NCBI GenBank assembly: GCA_937965895.1
Contig: CALCKS010000307.1
Location: forward strand, 1 to 32,346
DNA length: 32,346 nt
Direction: 5' to 3'
Source of the DNA: an uncultured Campylobacter sp.
Lineage (GTDB): Bacteria > Campylobacterota > Campylobacteria > Campylobacterales > Campylobacteraceae
The notes under the pieces are model-generated. The model was given only the letters and a program-made list of their open reading frames with translations. It was not told the origin of the DNA and searched no databases. The position numbers were made by a program, and so were the translations under genes. Shown piece by piece: positions 7,605-14,663 of the stretch (position 1 is the stretch's first letter; each line of letters starts with the position of its first letter).

Positions 7605-8387
7605 TTGAAAGAAATTTTAATTACAAACGACGACGGATTCGAGGCTAGCGGCCTGCACGCTTTAGCTAGCGCACTGAGGGAGCTACCCGATACGCGCGTT
7701 ACGATCGTAGCGCCGAGTACCGAAAAATCAGCCTGCGCGCACTCTCTTACGCTCACTAGACCTCTTCGCTTTATCAAGCTTGACGACGACTTTTACAAAC
7801 TCGACGACGCCACGCCCGCAGACTGCGTCTATCTCGCGCTTCATGCGCTTTACAAAAAACTACCCGACCTCGTAATCAGCGGCATAAACCACGGCGCCAA
7901 TGTGGGCGAGGACATCACCTACTCGGGTACGTGCGGAGCGGCTATGGAGGGCGTTTTGCAGGGCGTGCCTAGCATCGCGTTTTCGCAGTTTTATAAAAAC
8001 GATAGTATCGAAAAACTCGGCTTTTCGCTCGCTCGACAAGCCGTCAAATTTATCGTTCCGCGCGTACTAAACGGCAAAATTTCCCTACCGCCGCGCCAGT
8101 TTTTAAACGTAAATATCCCCGCCGTCTCCGCCCGCGAATTTAGAGGCTACCGCATCGTGCCCGCAGGCAGACGCAGCTACGCCACGCACGCGATGCTCCA
8201 CCGCAACCCGCGCGGCGTCGAGTACTACTGGCTCGGACAGCCGTCGAATTTAGACTACGAGCAAAACGGCGAGTCCGATATCAGCGTGCTTAGCGAGAGT
8301 TTCGCCTCGCTCACCCCGATCATGCTAGATATGACCGCGCACGCGAGCTTGCAGGGCCTAAAAACCGCGCTAAAGGATCAAATTTGA
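7605..8387 (+). CDS. surE: 5'/3'-nucleotidase SurE
   Basis: SurE is a cytoplasmic metal-dependent nucleotidase that acts on nucleoside monophosphates. The 260 residues begin MKEILITNDDGFEASG, where Asp9 and Asp10 are the family's metal ligands. Ser in VAPSTEKSACAHSLT and Asn in SGINHGANVGEDITYSGT complete the active site. The start is TTG at 7605: AAAGGA lies 5-6 bases before it and the product then begins exactly at the conserved first beta strand. The TTG lies inside an AAATTTG heptamer. The stop overlaps the start of tcdA (TTGA). In C. jejuni surE is likewise followed by a MoeB/ThiF-family gene. Confidence 0.96.
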   Translation: MKEILITNDDGFEASGLHALASALRELPDTRVTIVAPSTEKSACAHSLTLTRPLRFIKLDDDFYKLDDATPADCVYLALHALYKKLPDLVISGINHGANVGEDITYSGTCGAAMEGVLQGVPSIAFSQFYKNDSIEKLGFSLARQAVKFIVPRVLNGKISLPPRQFLNVNIPAVSAREFRGYRIVPAGRRSYATHAMLHRNPRGVEYYWLGQPSNLDYEQNGESDISVLSESFASLTPIMLDMTAHASLQGLKTALKDQI

Positions 8388-9049
8388 GCGAGGTGATTTT
8401 GGATCAGAACGACCGATTTACGAGGTCTCGCTGGCTGTTTGGCGATGATTTTAAAAAGCTTCAAAACGCAAACGTCCTAATCTGCGGCGTTGGCGGCGTG
8501 GGCGGAGTCTGTGCGGATGCGCTAGCTCGCGCGGGTGTGGGTAAAATCACCGTCATCGACAAGGATATTTTTGATATAACCAATCAAAACCGTCAAATTT
8601 ACAGCGAAGCGGTCGGAGCCGTTAAGGTCGGCGAATTTGCCAAAAGATACGAGTGCGTAACGGCGCTGCAAGAGCTAATGACGCCCGAATTTATCGCAAA
8701 TTTTGATTTCTCGTCCTTTGATCTCGTGATCGACGCTATCGACGATGTACCCGCCAAGATCGCGCTCGCGCTAAAAACGCACGAAAAGCTTATCAGCTCG
8801 ATGGGCGGCGCAAAACGCATCGATCCGACGCAGATCAAGGTCGCCTCCGTCTGGCAAACCTGCAACGATCCGTTTGCTAAAAAAATACGCACCGAGCTTA
8901 AAAAAGCAGGCTTTAAAGGCAAATTTGACGTCGTGTTTTCGACCGAGTTGCCAAGATGCGTGAAACTGGGCAGCTTCATGGGCGTAACGGCGTGTTTTGG
9001 GCTAAATTTAGCGGCTTTAGCGGTTAGAAAAATCATCAGCGATAAATAA
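8384..9049 (+). CDS. tcdA: tRNA threonylcarbamoyladenosine dehydratase, TcdA/CsdL type (ThiF family)
   Basis: TcdA cyclises t6A37 of tRNA to ct6A using ATP. The 221-residue protein has an E1-like nucleotide-binding fold: ICGVGGVGGVCADALARAGVG (33-53), the acidic VIDKD (58-61) and NQNRQ (68-71). The region SMGGAKRIDPTQIKVA, followed by DPFAKKIR and DVVFSTELPR, is the TcdA signature and separates it from ThiF and MoeB, whose zinc CXXC pairs are absent. It is shorter than the roughly 268 residues of E. coli. The start is TTG at 8384 inside AAATTTG, overlapping the surE stop, so translation is probably coupled. It is often annotated only as MoeB/ThiF family. Confidence 0.85.
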   Translation: MSEVILDQNDRFTRSRWLFGDDFKKLQNANVLICGVGGVGGVCADALARAGVGKITVIDKDIFDITNQNRQIYSEAVGAVKVGEFAKRYECVTALQELMTPEFIANFDFSSFDLVIDAIDDVPAKIALALKTHEKLISSMGGAKRIDPTQIKVASVWQTCNDPFAKKIRTELKKAGFKGKFDVVFSTELPRCVKLGSFMGVTACFGLNLAALAVRKIISDK

Positions 9050-9096
9050 TTTTAATTAGTCTGGGCGAGTTTAACCGCTCGCTTAAAACAAATTTA

Positions 9097-9105
9097 TGCT
9101 ATTAT
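9097..9105 (+). promoter_or_regulatory. Extended -10 promoter for mobA-pldA
   Basis: TGCTATTAT is a near-consensus extended -10 (TATTAT at 9100-9105), about 26 bases before the mobA ATG. Transcription would start near 9112. Confidence 0.5.
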
Positions 9106-9130
9106 ACCGCACTTAAATTTAAGGAAAAAA

Positions 9131-9796
9131 ATGAAAACATGCGTTATCCTTGCCGGCGGCAAAAGCTCGCGAATGGGCCGCGATAAAACGCTGCTGCCTT
9201 TTGGCGGATTTGCGACGCTCACGCACTACGGAGCGCATAAATTCGGGCGGATTTTCGATCGCGTATTCGTTAGCTCTAAATTTGACAAATTCGACCCACC
9301 ACTACCGCTCATCAAAGACGCCAGTCCGAAAGAATTCTCGCGGTCAAATTTGACCGAGGCGAGCGACAAAGATGGCACAGAGGCAAACTCCGCTCAAATT
9401 TCCGTGCAAGATACGGCAAATTTAAGCCCTGACGCCTTTTCTCCGATGCTAGCGCTTTATAGTATCCTTAGAAATTTCCCAAACGAAAGCGTATTTATCG
9501 TTCCCGCCGACATGCCCTTTGTTAGCGAAGAGTGCGTGCGAGAACTATATAAATTTGCCGGCGAATACGATATGGTCATCGCTGCGGACGAGTCGCATAC
9601 GCACTCGCTTTGCGGGTTTTTTAGCGGGGATTTAGCAAACGCCGCGGGCGAGCTTTTTGTCGCGGGCGAGCACAAGATCGGGCTTTTGCGCGACCGCTGC
9701 CGCTGCAAGATCGTAAAATTCGCAAACGCGGATGAGTTTTTTAACATCAACTACCAAGCCGATTACGAACAAGCTTTAAAAGAAGGAAAAATATGA
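9131..9796 (+). CDS. mobA: Molybdenum cofactor guanylyltransferase MobA
   Basis: MobA transfers GMP from GTP to molybdopterin to give the bis-MGD form used by enzymes such as Nap and formate dehydrogenase. The 221-residue protein opens with the nucleotide site LAGGKSSRMGRDKTLLPF (7-24), and PADMPF (125-130) carries the metal-binding Asp127. Between LIKD and SPMLALYSIL there is a polar insert of about 39 residues (64-102, rich in Ser, Asp, Glu, Asn and Thr) where other MobA proteins have only a few residues. The DNA of the insert holds several AAATTTG-type elements, including a 16-base palindrome. The SD-like AAGGAAAAAA precedes the ATG. The stop overlaps the pldA start (ATGA). Confidence 0.92.
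   Translation: MKTCVILAGGKSSRMGRDKTLLPFGGFATLTHYGAHKFGRIFDRVFVSSKFDKFDPPLPLIKDASPKEFSRSNLTEASDKDGTEANSAQISVQDTANLSPDAFSPMLALYSILRNFPNESVFIVPADMPFVSEECVRELYKFAGEYDMVIAADESHTHSLCGFFSGDLANAAGELFVAGEHKIGLLRDRCRCKIVKFANADEFFNINYQADYEQALKEGKI
9341..9356. repeat. 16-base perfect palindrome containing TCAAATTTGA
   Basis: CGGTCAAATTTGACCG is its own reverse complement. It lies in the DNA for the non-conserved insert of MobA. The core GTCAAATTTGAC also occurs at 10952-10963 and 18142-18153, both intergenic, so this is one member of a wider family of short palindromic elements. Confidence 0.85.
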
Positions 9797-10887
9797 AAAA
9801 AATTATCGTTTTACTGGCGATTTTGTTAAATTTCGCAGCAGCCAGCGAGTCTGCAACGGCGAAGCAAAATTTAGCCGGCCAGTCCGAAAATGCAGCTGAA
9901 AATTTGACCGAACCGACCGCTAAAGACGAAGCCAAGCGCCTCTACGAAGCCGCCGCAAAGCTCGAGCATGAAGGCGACAAAACAAGAGCCCTTCAGCTTT
10001 ATAAACTAGCGGCTAAAAAGGCGATATTTACGGACGAGGACGGCGAAACTGCCGCTATGGAGCGCTCCGTGATCGCGCCGTCAGATAGTGTAGCAGACGC
10101 ACCCGTGGAGGAGCAAAAGATCGCTTCAAAAGAGCGCCCTGGAGCTAAATTTGAGAGCGGCGAGGCATACGACGTGGATGAAATTTTGGGCTTAAAAATG
10201 CACCATCTAAACTACCTCCTGCCAGCTACATACGCCTTTAACGACGTTGAGGGTAGGCGTAGATTTGAGACTGCTTTTCAAATCAGCTTGCAAAAGCCGC
10301 TATTTTACGACGTGTTTGACATGAACGAAACGATCTCGGCAGGCTACTCGCAAAGCTCGTGGTGGCAGACGGCTAAGAGCTCTACGCCGTTTCGCGAGAC
10401 CAACTATCGCCCCGAGATTTTTGTGACCGTCCCGATGAGATTTGAGGCGCTACCGAGTCTTGACTATCTACGCGCTGGACTTTTGCACGAGAGTAACGGC
10501 CAGGGCGGCGAGAAGTCGCGCTCGTGGAACCGCGTCTATCTCGAGGCCAAACTTTACGCCGGTAGCCTCGTCGTGATTCCGCGAGCGTGGGCGCGCATAC
10601 CAGAGAGCAAGGGTAGCGACGATAACCCCGACATCGAAAAATACCTCGGCAATATGGATATAAATTTCGCTCTGCCTTACCGCGGCCACGTTTTTACGGC
10701 GATGGTGCGCAACAACCTGCATTTTGACAAAACAAACCGCGGCGCGGGCGAGCTTGGTTGGCTGTTTCCGTTTGGCAAGAGCGGCGTTTACGGCTACGTG
10801 AAGTACTTCACGGGATACGGCGAGAGCCTCATCGACTACAACCGCCACACCGATAAAGTCGGTATCGGCTTTGCGATTTTAAAATAA
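9793..10887 (+). CDS. pldA: Outer membrane phospholipase A (PldA/OMPLA)
   Basis: OMPLA is a beta-barrel that hydrolyses phospholipids that have moved to the outer leaflet of the outer membrane. The 364 residues include a signal peptide (1 to about 18), a charged segment of about 110 residues, and the barrel from about 130. The catalytic triad is His232, Ser234 (LLHESNGQ) and Asn246 (SWNRVY), with the same spacing (+2, +14) as His142, Ser144, Asn156 of E. coli. Residues 44-77 (AKRLYEAAAKLEHEGDKTRALQLY) look like one TPR-like helical hairpin, absent from the enterobacterial enzyme. The gene overlaps mobA by 4 bases; mobA-pldA is also adjacent in C. jejuni. Confidence 0.95.
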   Translation: MKKIIVLLAILLNFAAASESATAKQNLAGQSENAAENLTEPTAKDEAKRLYEAAAKLEHEGDKTRALQLYKLAAKKAIFTDEDGETAAMERSVIAPSDSVADAPVEEQKIASKERPGAKFESGEAYDVDEILGLKMHHLNYLLPATYAFNDVEGRRRFETAFQISLQKPLFYDVFDMNETISAGYSQSSWWQTAKSSTPFRETNYRPEIFVTVPMRFEALPSLDYLRAGLLHESNGQGGEKSRSWNRVYLEAKLYAGSLVVIPRAWARIPESKGSDDNPDIEKYLGNMDINFALPYRGHVFTAMVRNNLHFDKTNRGAGELGWLFPFGKSGVYGYVKYFTGYGESLIDYNRHTDKVGIGFAILK

Positions 10888-10951
10888 AAGGCTAACGCGC
10901 TCAGGCGGCGCAGGCAAGGTAAAAATCGCGGCAAAAACGACATAAACGAAA

Positions 10952-10963
10952 GTCAAATTTGAC
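10952..10963. repeat. GTCAAATTTGAC palindrome
   Basis: A 12-base perfect palindrome of the AAATTTG family lies between pldA and the next gene. The 117-base gap otherwise holds only the AAGGAG site of that gene. Confidence 0.7.
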
Positions 10964-11004
10964 CGCACAAATAAGCGCGAAATTTGTCAGCCATAAGGAG
11001 ATAG

Positions 11005-11874
11005 ATGAAAAATTTGTTAAAGCTTTTTATCGTTTTGACCTGCGCGACCTCGCTGCAAGCAGGCGGCAACTGCATGCCTCAGCAGCAAAAAGACGAGCTA
11101 ATCGCAACTTATGAGATATTTTTTAAGTACGACCTGCGCAACGGCGAAAAGGACGCAAACGGCAAAATACGCAACAGACTCTACGTCACCTAGCTAGACG
11201 CGAGCGGCGCACAGCTAAATCGCTACGTCATCGACGAAGCGGACGAGAAGTACAAGCACAAGATCCCGGACGACCCCTCCACAAAGCTAAAAATCTCGTT
11301 CGTCGTCCGCAAAAACGAGCGCTGGGTGCTGCTAGAGGTCTACTCAAAAGAGCACCGAGACGCGCCTGCGTTCACGGCCGAGAGATGTCTGTGGGGCGGA
11401 CTAGAAAAGGAGCTACTAGAACTTTTTGACGCGGGCGAGGCGCTAAAACTATACCGAAAAACCAAACGCTTCGACGCAAATTTAGGCTTTTTCGTCGAAA
11501 ACAACATAGCCGAATACCGCAGATACGGCAAGCCATCATATAAAGAATTTACCAGCGTCCAAACGGGTAAAAAGGAAACGACTTTTGAAAAATACGACGA
11601 GAGCGGGCGCCTGCACAGCCGCGCATACCAGATAGGCGGCGAGTCTGCGTATTTTGAGTTTTTCTACCCGAGCGGCAAGCTAAAAAGCGTGATAGACCAG
11701 CGCCAAACGATCGGCAAGCCGCTTAGCGAAGCGGTTAAAATACAAAAAGAATTTAACGAAAAAGGCGAGCTCGTAAAAGAGGTCGTAACCGATGCAAAAG
11801 CGGGCACGGCGACTACCAAATTTTACGGCGAAAACGGCGAAATCGTAAAAACCGAAACAAAAAATCTCAGATAA
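11005..11874 (+). pseudogene. Secreted YwqK/MORN-like repeat protein interrupted by in-frame TAG
   Basis: A strong AAGGAG site and an ATG start a frame with a clear signal peptide (MKNLLKLFIVLTCATSLQA). The frame meets a single TAG at 11191-11193, after 62 codons, and then stays open in the same frame to the TAA at 11872-11874. The would-be product is about 289 residues. The part after the amber codon continues smoothly (LDASGAQLNRYVIDEADEKY) and ends with repeats of the type KYDESGRLHSRAY, YPSGKLKSVID, FNEKGELVKEV and FYGENGEIVKTE, typical of MORN_2/YwqK-family proteins. Simple explanations are a recent nonsense mutation or a sequencing error; readthrough is possible. Restart at the internal GTG 11326 would lack a signal peptide. 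The SUKH gene follows 19 bases downstream. Confidence 0.75.
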
Positions 11875-11893
11875 ACTAAAAGCGGAGAAAAAT

Positions 11894-12481
11894 ATGTTTT
11901 TAAAGCCAGATGAGATCGCTCGCGAGCTAGACGAGATATGCCTACCTCTGGAACAAGAGGGCATAACGGGCATGAGGCTGCTAGCACAAAGCGATGCCGA
12001 CGCGTCCACGCGGGCGCTAGAAAATGCGCAAGAGGCTCTAGGCGTCAAATTTCCGCTTGCGCTTTCGCGGCTAGTTTGCAAATTTGACTTTGGCGAATTT
12101 GAGGTTTGCAACGTATGCTTTGGCACCGGCGGCGACTACGCTAGCGAGCTAGTGCGCTTAAACAGCACCGACGAATACGGCGGCAAATGGTGGCACGGCG
12201 ATACGCGTCCTGCAAATTTGATAGTTTTTGCCGTGGGCGATCCGTGGATTTTTTTGCTTGATTGCGCGGACGGCGCGATTTATGCGTGGCTGCTCGGGGA
12301 CGAAGAGCTTTGCGGTAGGCGCGTTGCGGGCGATTTCGAGAGATTTTTTAGAGCGCTTACTAGTATCGGTATCGCGCGACTAAGCAAAAAGGCCCTGCCT
12401 TGCGCGGAAGAAATCGCTAAATTCGTCCAAGCAGGCGATGATAAGGCGATTGAGTTTTGGCGAGAAATGGTGGAAATTTGA
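11894..12481 (+). CDS. SMI1/KNR4 (SUKH) family protein
   Basis: This 195-residue cytoplasmic protein shows the SUKH pattern: a start-helix region, then LGVKFPLALSRLVCKFDFGEF (49-69), the strand and turn NLIVFAVGDPWIFLLDCADGAIYAW (about 108-132) and DFERFFRALTSIG near the end. SUKH proteins often act as immunity proteins that neutralise contact-dependent or polymorphic toxins, but others are of unknown use. No toxin gene is seen beside it. GGAG lies 6 bases before the ATG. It stands directly after the broken YwqK-like gene, itself from a family often annotated as antitoxin-like. The stop is an AAATTTGA element. Confidence 0.75.
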   Translation: MFLKPDEIARELDEICLPLEQEGITGMRLLAQSDADASTRALENAQEALGVKFPLALSRLVCKFDFGEFEVCNVCFGTGGDYASELVRLNSTDEYGGKWWHGDTRPANLIVFAVGDPWIFLLDCADGAIYAWLLGDEELCGRRVAGDFERFFRALTSIGIARLSKKALPCAEEIAKFVQAGDDKAIEFWREMVEI

Positions 12482-12676
12482 TAAATTTAAGCGCAAGCGG
12501 CTTTGGCGGCAAATTTAACTAATCTTAAAACTCTAAATACGGCAATAGCCGCTGTCAAATTTACAAATTCTACCTCCAAACCAGCTCAAATTTATATTAT
12601 TTTTTGCATTCGGGTGCTAAATTTGAACTCAAATTTGCCGCAAATTCGGCGCTAAAAAATCAAAAAAAGGTAAAAA

Positions 12677-13579
12677 ATGATAACCACAAAGGCTCTTTAC
12701 GCATCCGCAAGGCTTAGATCGCTACCGCTTAGCGTCTCGGGCGTACTGCTCGGTAGCGGTGCGGCATACGGCGCGGGCGTATTTAGAGCGGATATTTTCG
12801 CACTGGCGCTGCTTACGACGTTGCTGTTTCAGGTACTCAGCGACTACGCTAACGACTACGGCGACGCGGTGAAAGGCACCGACGATGATGGCAGGCTGGG
12901 GCCACGCCGCGCGATCCAGACTGGGCAGATGAGCGCCGAGCAGATGAAGCGCGTCATCGTCGTTACGGCACTGCTTTCGGCATTTTCGAGCCTCGCGCTA
13001 AGCGTTTTGGCATTCGGCGAGCGGTTTTATCTCGTGCTACTGTTTTTGGCGCTAGGCGGCGCGTCGATATACGCAGCGATCCGCTACACCGTGGGGGCGG
13101 GTGCGTACGGATATAAGGGGCTTGGCGACGTTTTCGTGTTTTTGTTTTTCGGGTTACTTAGCGTGCTTGGCTCATACTTTTTATACGCGCGCTCGCTTGA
13201 TGCGGCGCTACTGCTACCTGCGTGCGCGTGCGGGATGCTAAGCACGGCAGTGCTAAATTTAAACAACATGCGCGACGTGCAAAACGACGCGCTCAAAGGC
13301 AAGCGCACGATCCCCGTGCGTATCGGGCTGCGCGCGGCCAAGCGCTACCACTACGCGCTGATCGCCGGCGGAGCAGGATTGATGCTTTGCTACTCGCTTT
13401 TGCGCGGAGATTTGGGCGTAAAACTACTCTACATAGCGAGCTTTGCGCCGCTTATTCGGCATCTCTTTTTCGTCTTAAAAGTGAGGGAGTGTCGCGACTT
13501 CGACGGGCAGTTAAAGGTGGTCGCACTCTGCACGTTTGCGATGTCGGCGCTGTTTTTCGTCGGGGAAATTTTGGGCTAA
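12677..13579 (+). CDS. menA: 1,4-dihydroxy-2-naphthoate polyprenyltransferase MenA
   Basis: MenA attaches the polyprenyl tail to DHNA to make demethylmenaquinone in the inner membrane. The 300-residue protein is a UbiA-family integral membrane protein with about eight or nine helices. The two Asp-rich motifs are N59-D60-YGD-AVKGTDDDGRLGPRR and N196-NMRD200-VQND204-ALKGKRT. The wording closely follows MenA (ANDYGDAVKG, GPxRxxQ, NNMRD, GLGDVFVFLFFG), not UbiA. AAAGG stands 6 bases before the ATG. Campylobacter is expected to make menaquinone by the futalosine route, which uses a different prenyltransferase (MqnP), so its presence is notable. It is GC-rich relative to its flanks. Confidence 0.85.
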   Translation: MITTKALYASARLRSLPLSVSGVLLGSGAAYGAGVFRADIFALALLTTLLFQVLSDYANDYGDAVKGTDDDGRLGPRRAIQTGQMSAEQMKRVIVVTALLSAFSSLALSVLAFGERFYLVLLFLALGGASIYAAIRYTVGAGAYGYKGLGDVFVFLFFGLLSVLGSYFLYARSLDAALLLPACACGMLSTAVLNLNNMRDVQNDALKGKRTIPVRIGLRAAKRYHYALIAGGAGLMLCYSLLRGDLGVKLLYIASFAPLIRHLFFVLKVRECRDFDGQLKVVALCTFAMSALFFVGEILG

Positions 13580-13715
13580 AATTTAGCCTGATTATTTTTA
13601 TGCACGATTAGCAGACGGCGAATAAGTAACTCAAACTTTTCTCAAAATATTGCGAAAAAGTTATATATTTACTTTTTTAAAATACACTTTCAAACCTAAA
13701 TCACAAGGAGAAAAA

Positions 13716-14285
13716 ATGAAAAAACTCATCAAATTTTCGCTAGCAGCAGCACTAGCAGCAAGCTTCGCAAACGCCGCGGTATACGAGATCGACCCGGCAC
13801 ACAGCAGCGTCGGCTTTAAGATCAAGCACCTAAGCATATCAAAAGTCAACGGAAATTTCGGCAAATTTGACGCCGTGATCGACTACGACAAGGACGCCAA
13901 AGAGCTAAAAGCGCTCGAGGCCACCATCGAAACCGCCTCGGTAAATACGCAAAACGACAAGCGCGACGAGCACCTACGCAGTGCGGATTTTTTCAACGCG
14001 GCCAAATTTGACAAAATCACCTACAAAATGGTCAAATTTGAAAAAGAAAACGACACAGAAGGCAAGGTCGTGGGCACGCTAACGATGCACGGCGTTACTA
14101 AACCCGTGGTGCTAAAATTTGAGCTCGGCGGCTTTACGGCGGATAAAAACGGCAAGGAAAAAATCGGCTTTAGCCTAGAGGGCGAGACCAAACGCAAGCT
14201 CTTTGAGATCGGGCTAGACACCTCCGAGATCACACTATCTGATAAGGTCGAGCTAGAGATCGAGATCGAAGCGAAGGAAAAATAA
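13716..14285 (+). CDS. Periplasmic YceI-family lipid-binding protein
   Basis: The 189-residue protein has a signal peptide (MKKLIKFSLAAALAASFANA) and the full YceI lipocalin-like domain: YEIDPAHSSVGFKIKHL, VNGNFGKFDAVIDYD, DKRDEHLRSADFF, LTMHGVTKPVVLKF. YceI barrels bind isoprenoid-type lipids such as polyprenyl chains; the physiological role is mostly unknown. The start is the ATG at 13716 with AAGGAG 5 bases before it. A TTG at 13650 would add 22 residues in front of the signal peptide and is rejected. It follows menA by 136 bases; both deal with isoprenoids, though co-function is only a guess. A terminator follows. Confidence 0.93.
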   Translation: MKKLIKFSLAAALAASFANAAVYEIDPAHSSVGFKIKHLSISKVNGNFGKFDAVIDYDKDAKELKALEATIETASVNTQNDKRDEHLRSADFFNAAKFDKITYKMVKFEKENDTEGKVVGTLTMHGVTKPVVLKFELGGFTADKNGKEKIGFSLEGETKRKLFEIGLDTSEITLSDKVELEIEIEAKEK

Positions 14286-14302
14286 ACCTGCAGCAAACTC
14301 AA

Positions 14303-14336
14303 CCAAAGCCAGTTTTTCGGGCTTTGGCTTGTTTTT
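14303..14336 (+). terminator. Rho-independent terminator after yceI
   Basis: CCAAAGCC (14303-14310) pairs with GGCTTTGG (14320-14327) across a 9-base loop and is followed by CTTGTTTTT. It closes the plus-strand gene run that begins at surE. Confidence 0.8.
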
Positions 14337-14344
14337 AAATTTTA

Positions 14345-14397
14345 AGTTTTTGCAAATTTGATAAACCGTGCGGCGCAAAATCCGCACGGCAAAAACT
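14345..14397. repeat. Nested inverted repeat
   Basis: An outer pair AGTTTTTG / CAAAAACT encloses an inner perfect pair CCGTGCGG (14366-14373) / CCGCACGG (14382-14389) with an 8-base loop. The left side carries a 13-base bulge that includes AAATTTG. It lies between convergent genes and could end transcription from either side or mark a mobile or RNA element. Confidence 0.6.
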
Positions 14398-14663
14398 CAA
14401 ACTAAAATTTGTTTTTACTAGATAAATTTACGGACTTGCAACAACAAAGCATGATGTCAAATTTGAAAAATCCGCGAAACTGCCGTGCCGAGCGGTAAAA
14501 TGCAAAGCGATGCGCTAAATTTTAAAATCCGTAAAACCTCCGCGCAAAAGGCAAATTTACTATAAAATCCTCACTCAGGCTCGCTAATCATACCGAGCAA
14601 GCAAAAGCTCAAGCCGACAAACCGATAAATTCGCTGGCCTCGTCGCCGTAACAAAGCGTAAAT

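Larger units (their letters stand above)
14286..14663. other. Intergenic region between convergent yceI and glycerate kinase genes
   Basis: After the yceI terminator the stretch holds no ORF with a credible start. It contains AAATTTG elements at several places and a nested inverted repeat at 14345-14397. No clear terminator for the minus-strand kinase gene was found. Confidence 0.6.

Noticed and set aside
11326..11874. Separate gene starting at GTG 11326
   Set aside because: It is in the same frame as the ATG 11005 gene, lacks a ribosome site and a signal peptide; better read as the interrupted downstream part.
13222..13611. Plus-strand ORF of 129 residues in menA
   Set aside because: Arg-rich out-of-frame reading of a GC-rich gene.
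13650..13715. TTG start 22 codons upstream of yceI
   Set aside because: Would place residues before the signal peptide; ATG 13716 has AAGGAG at 5 bases.
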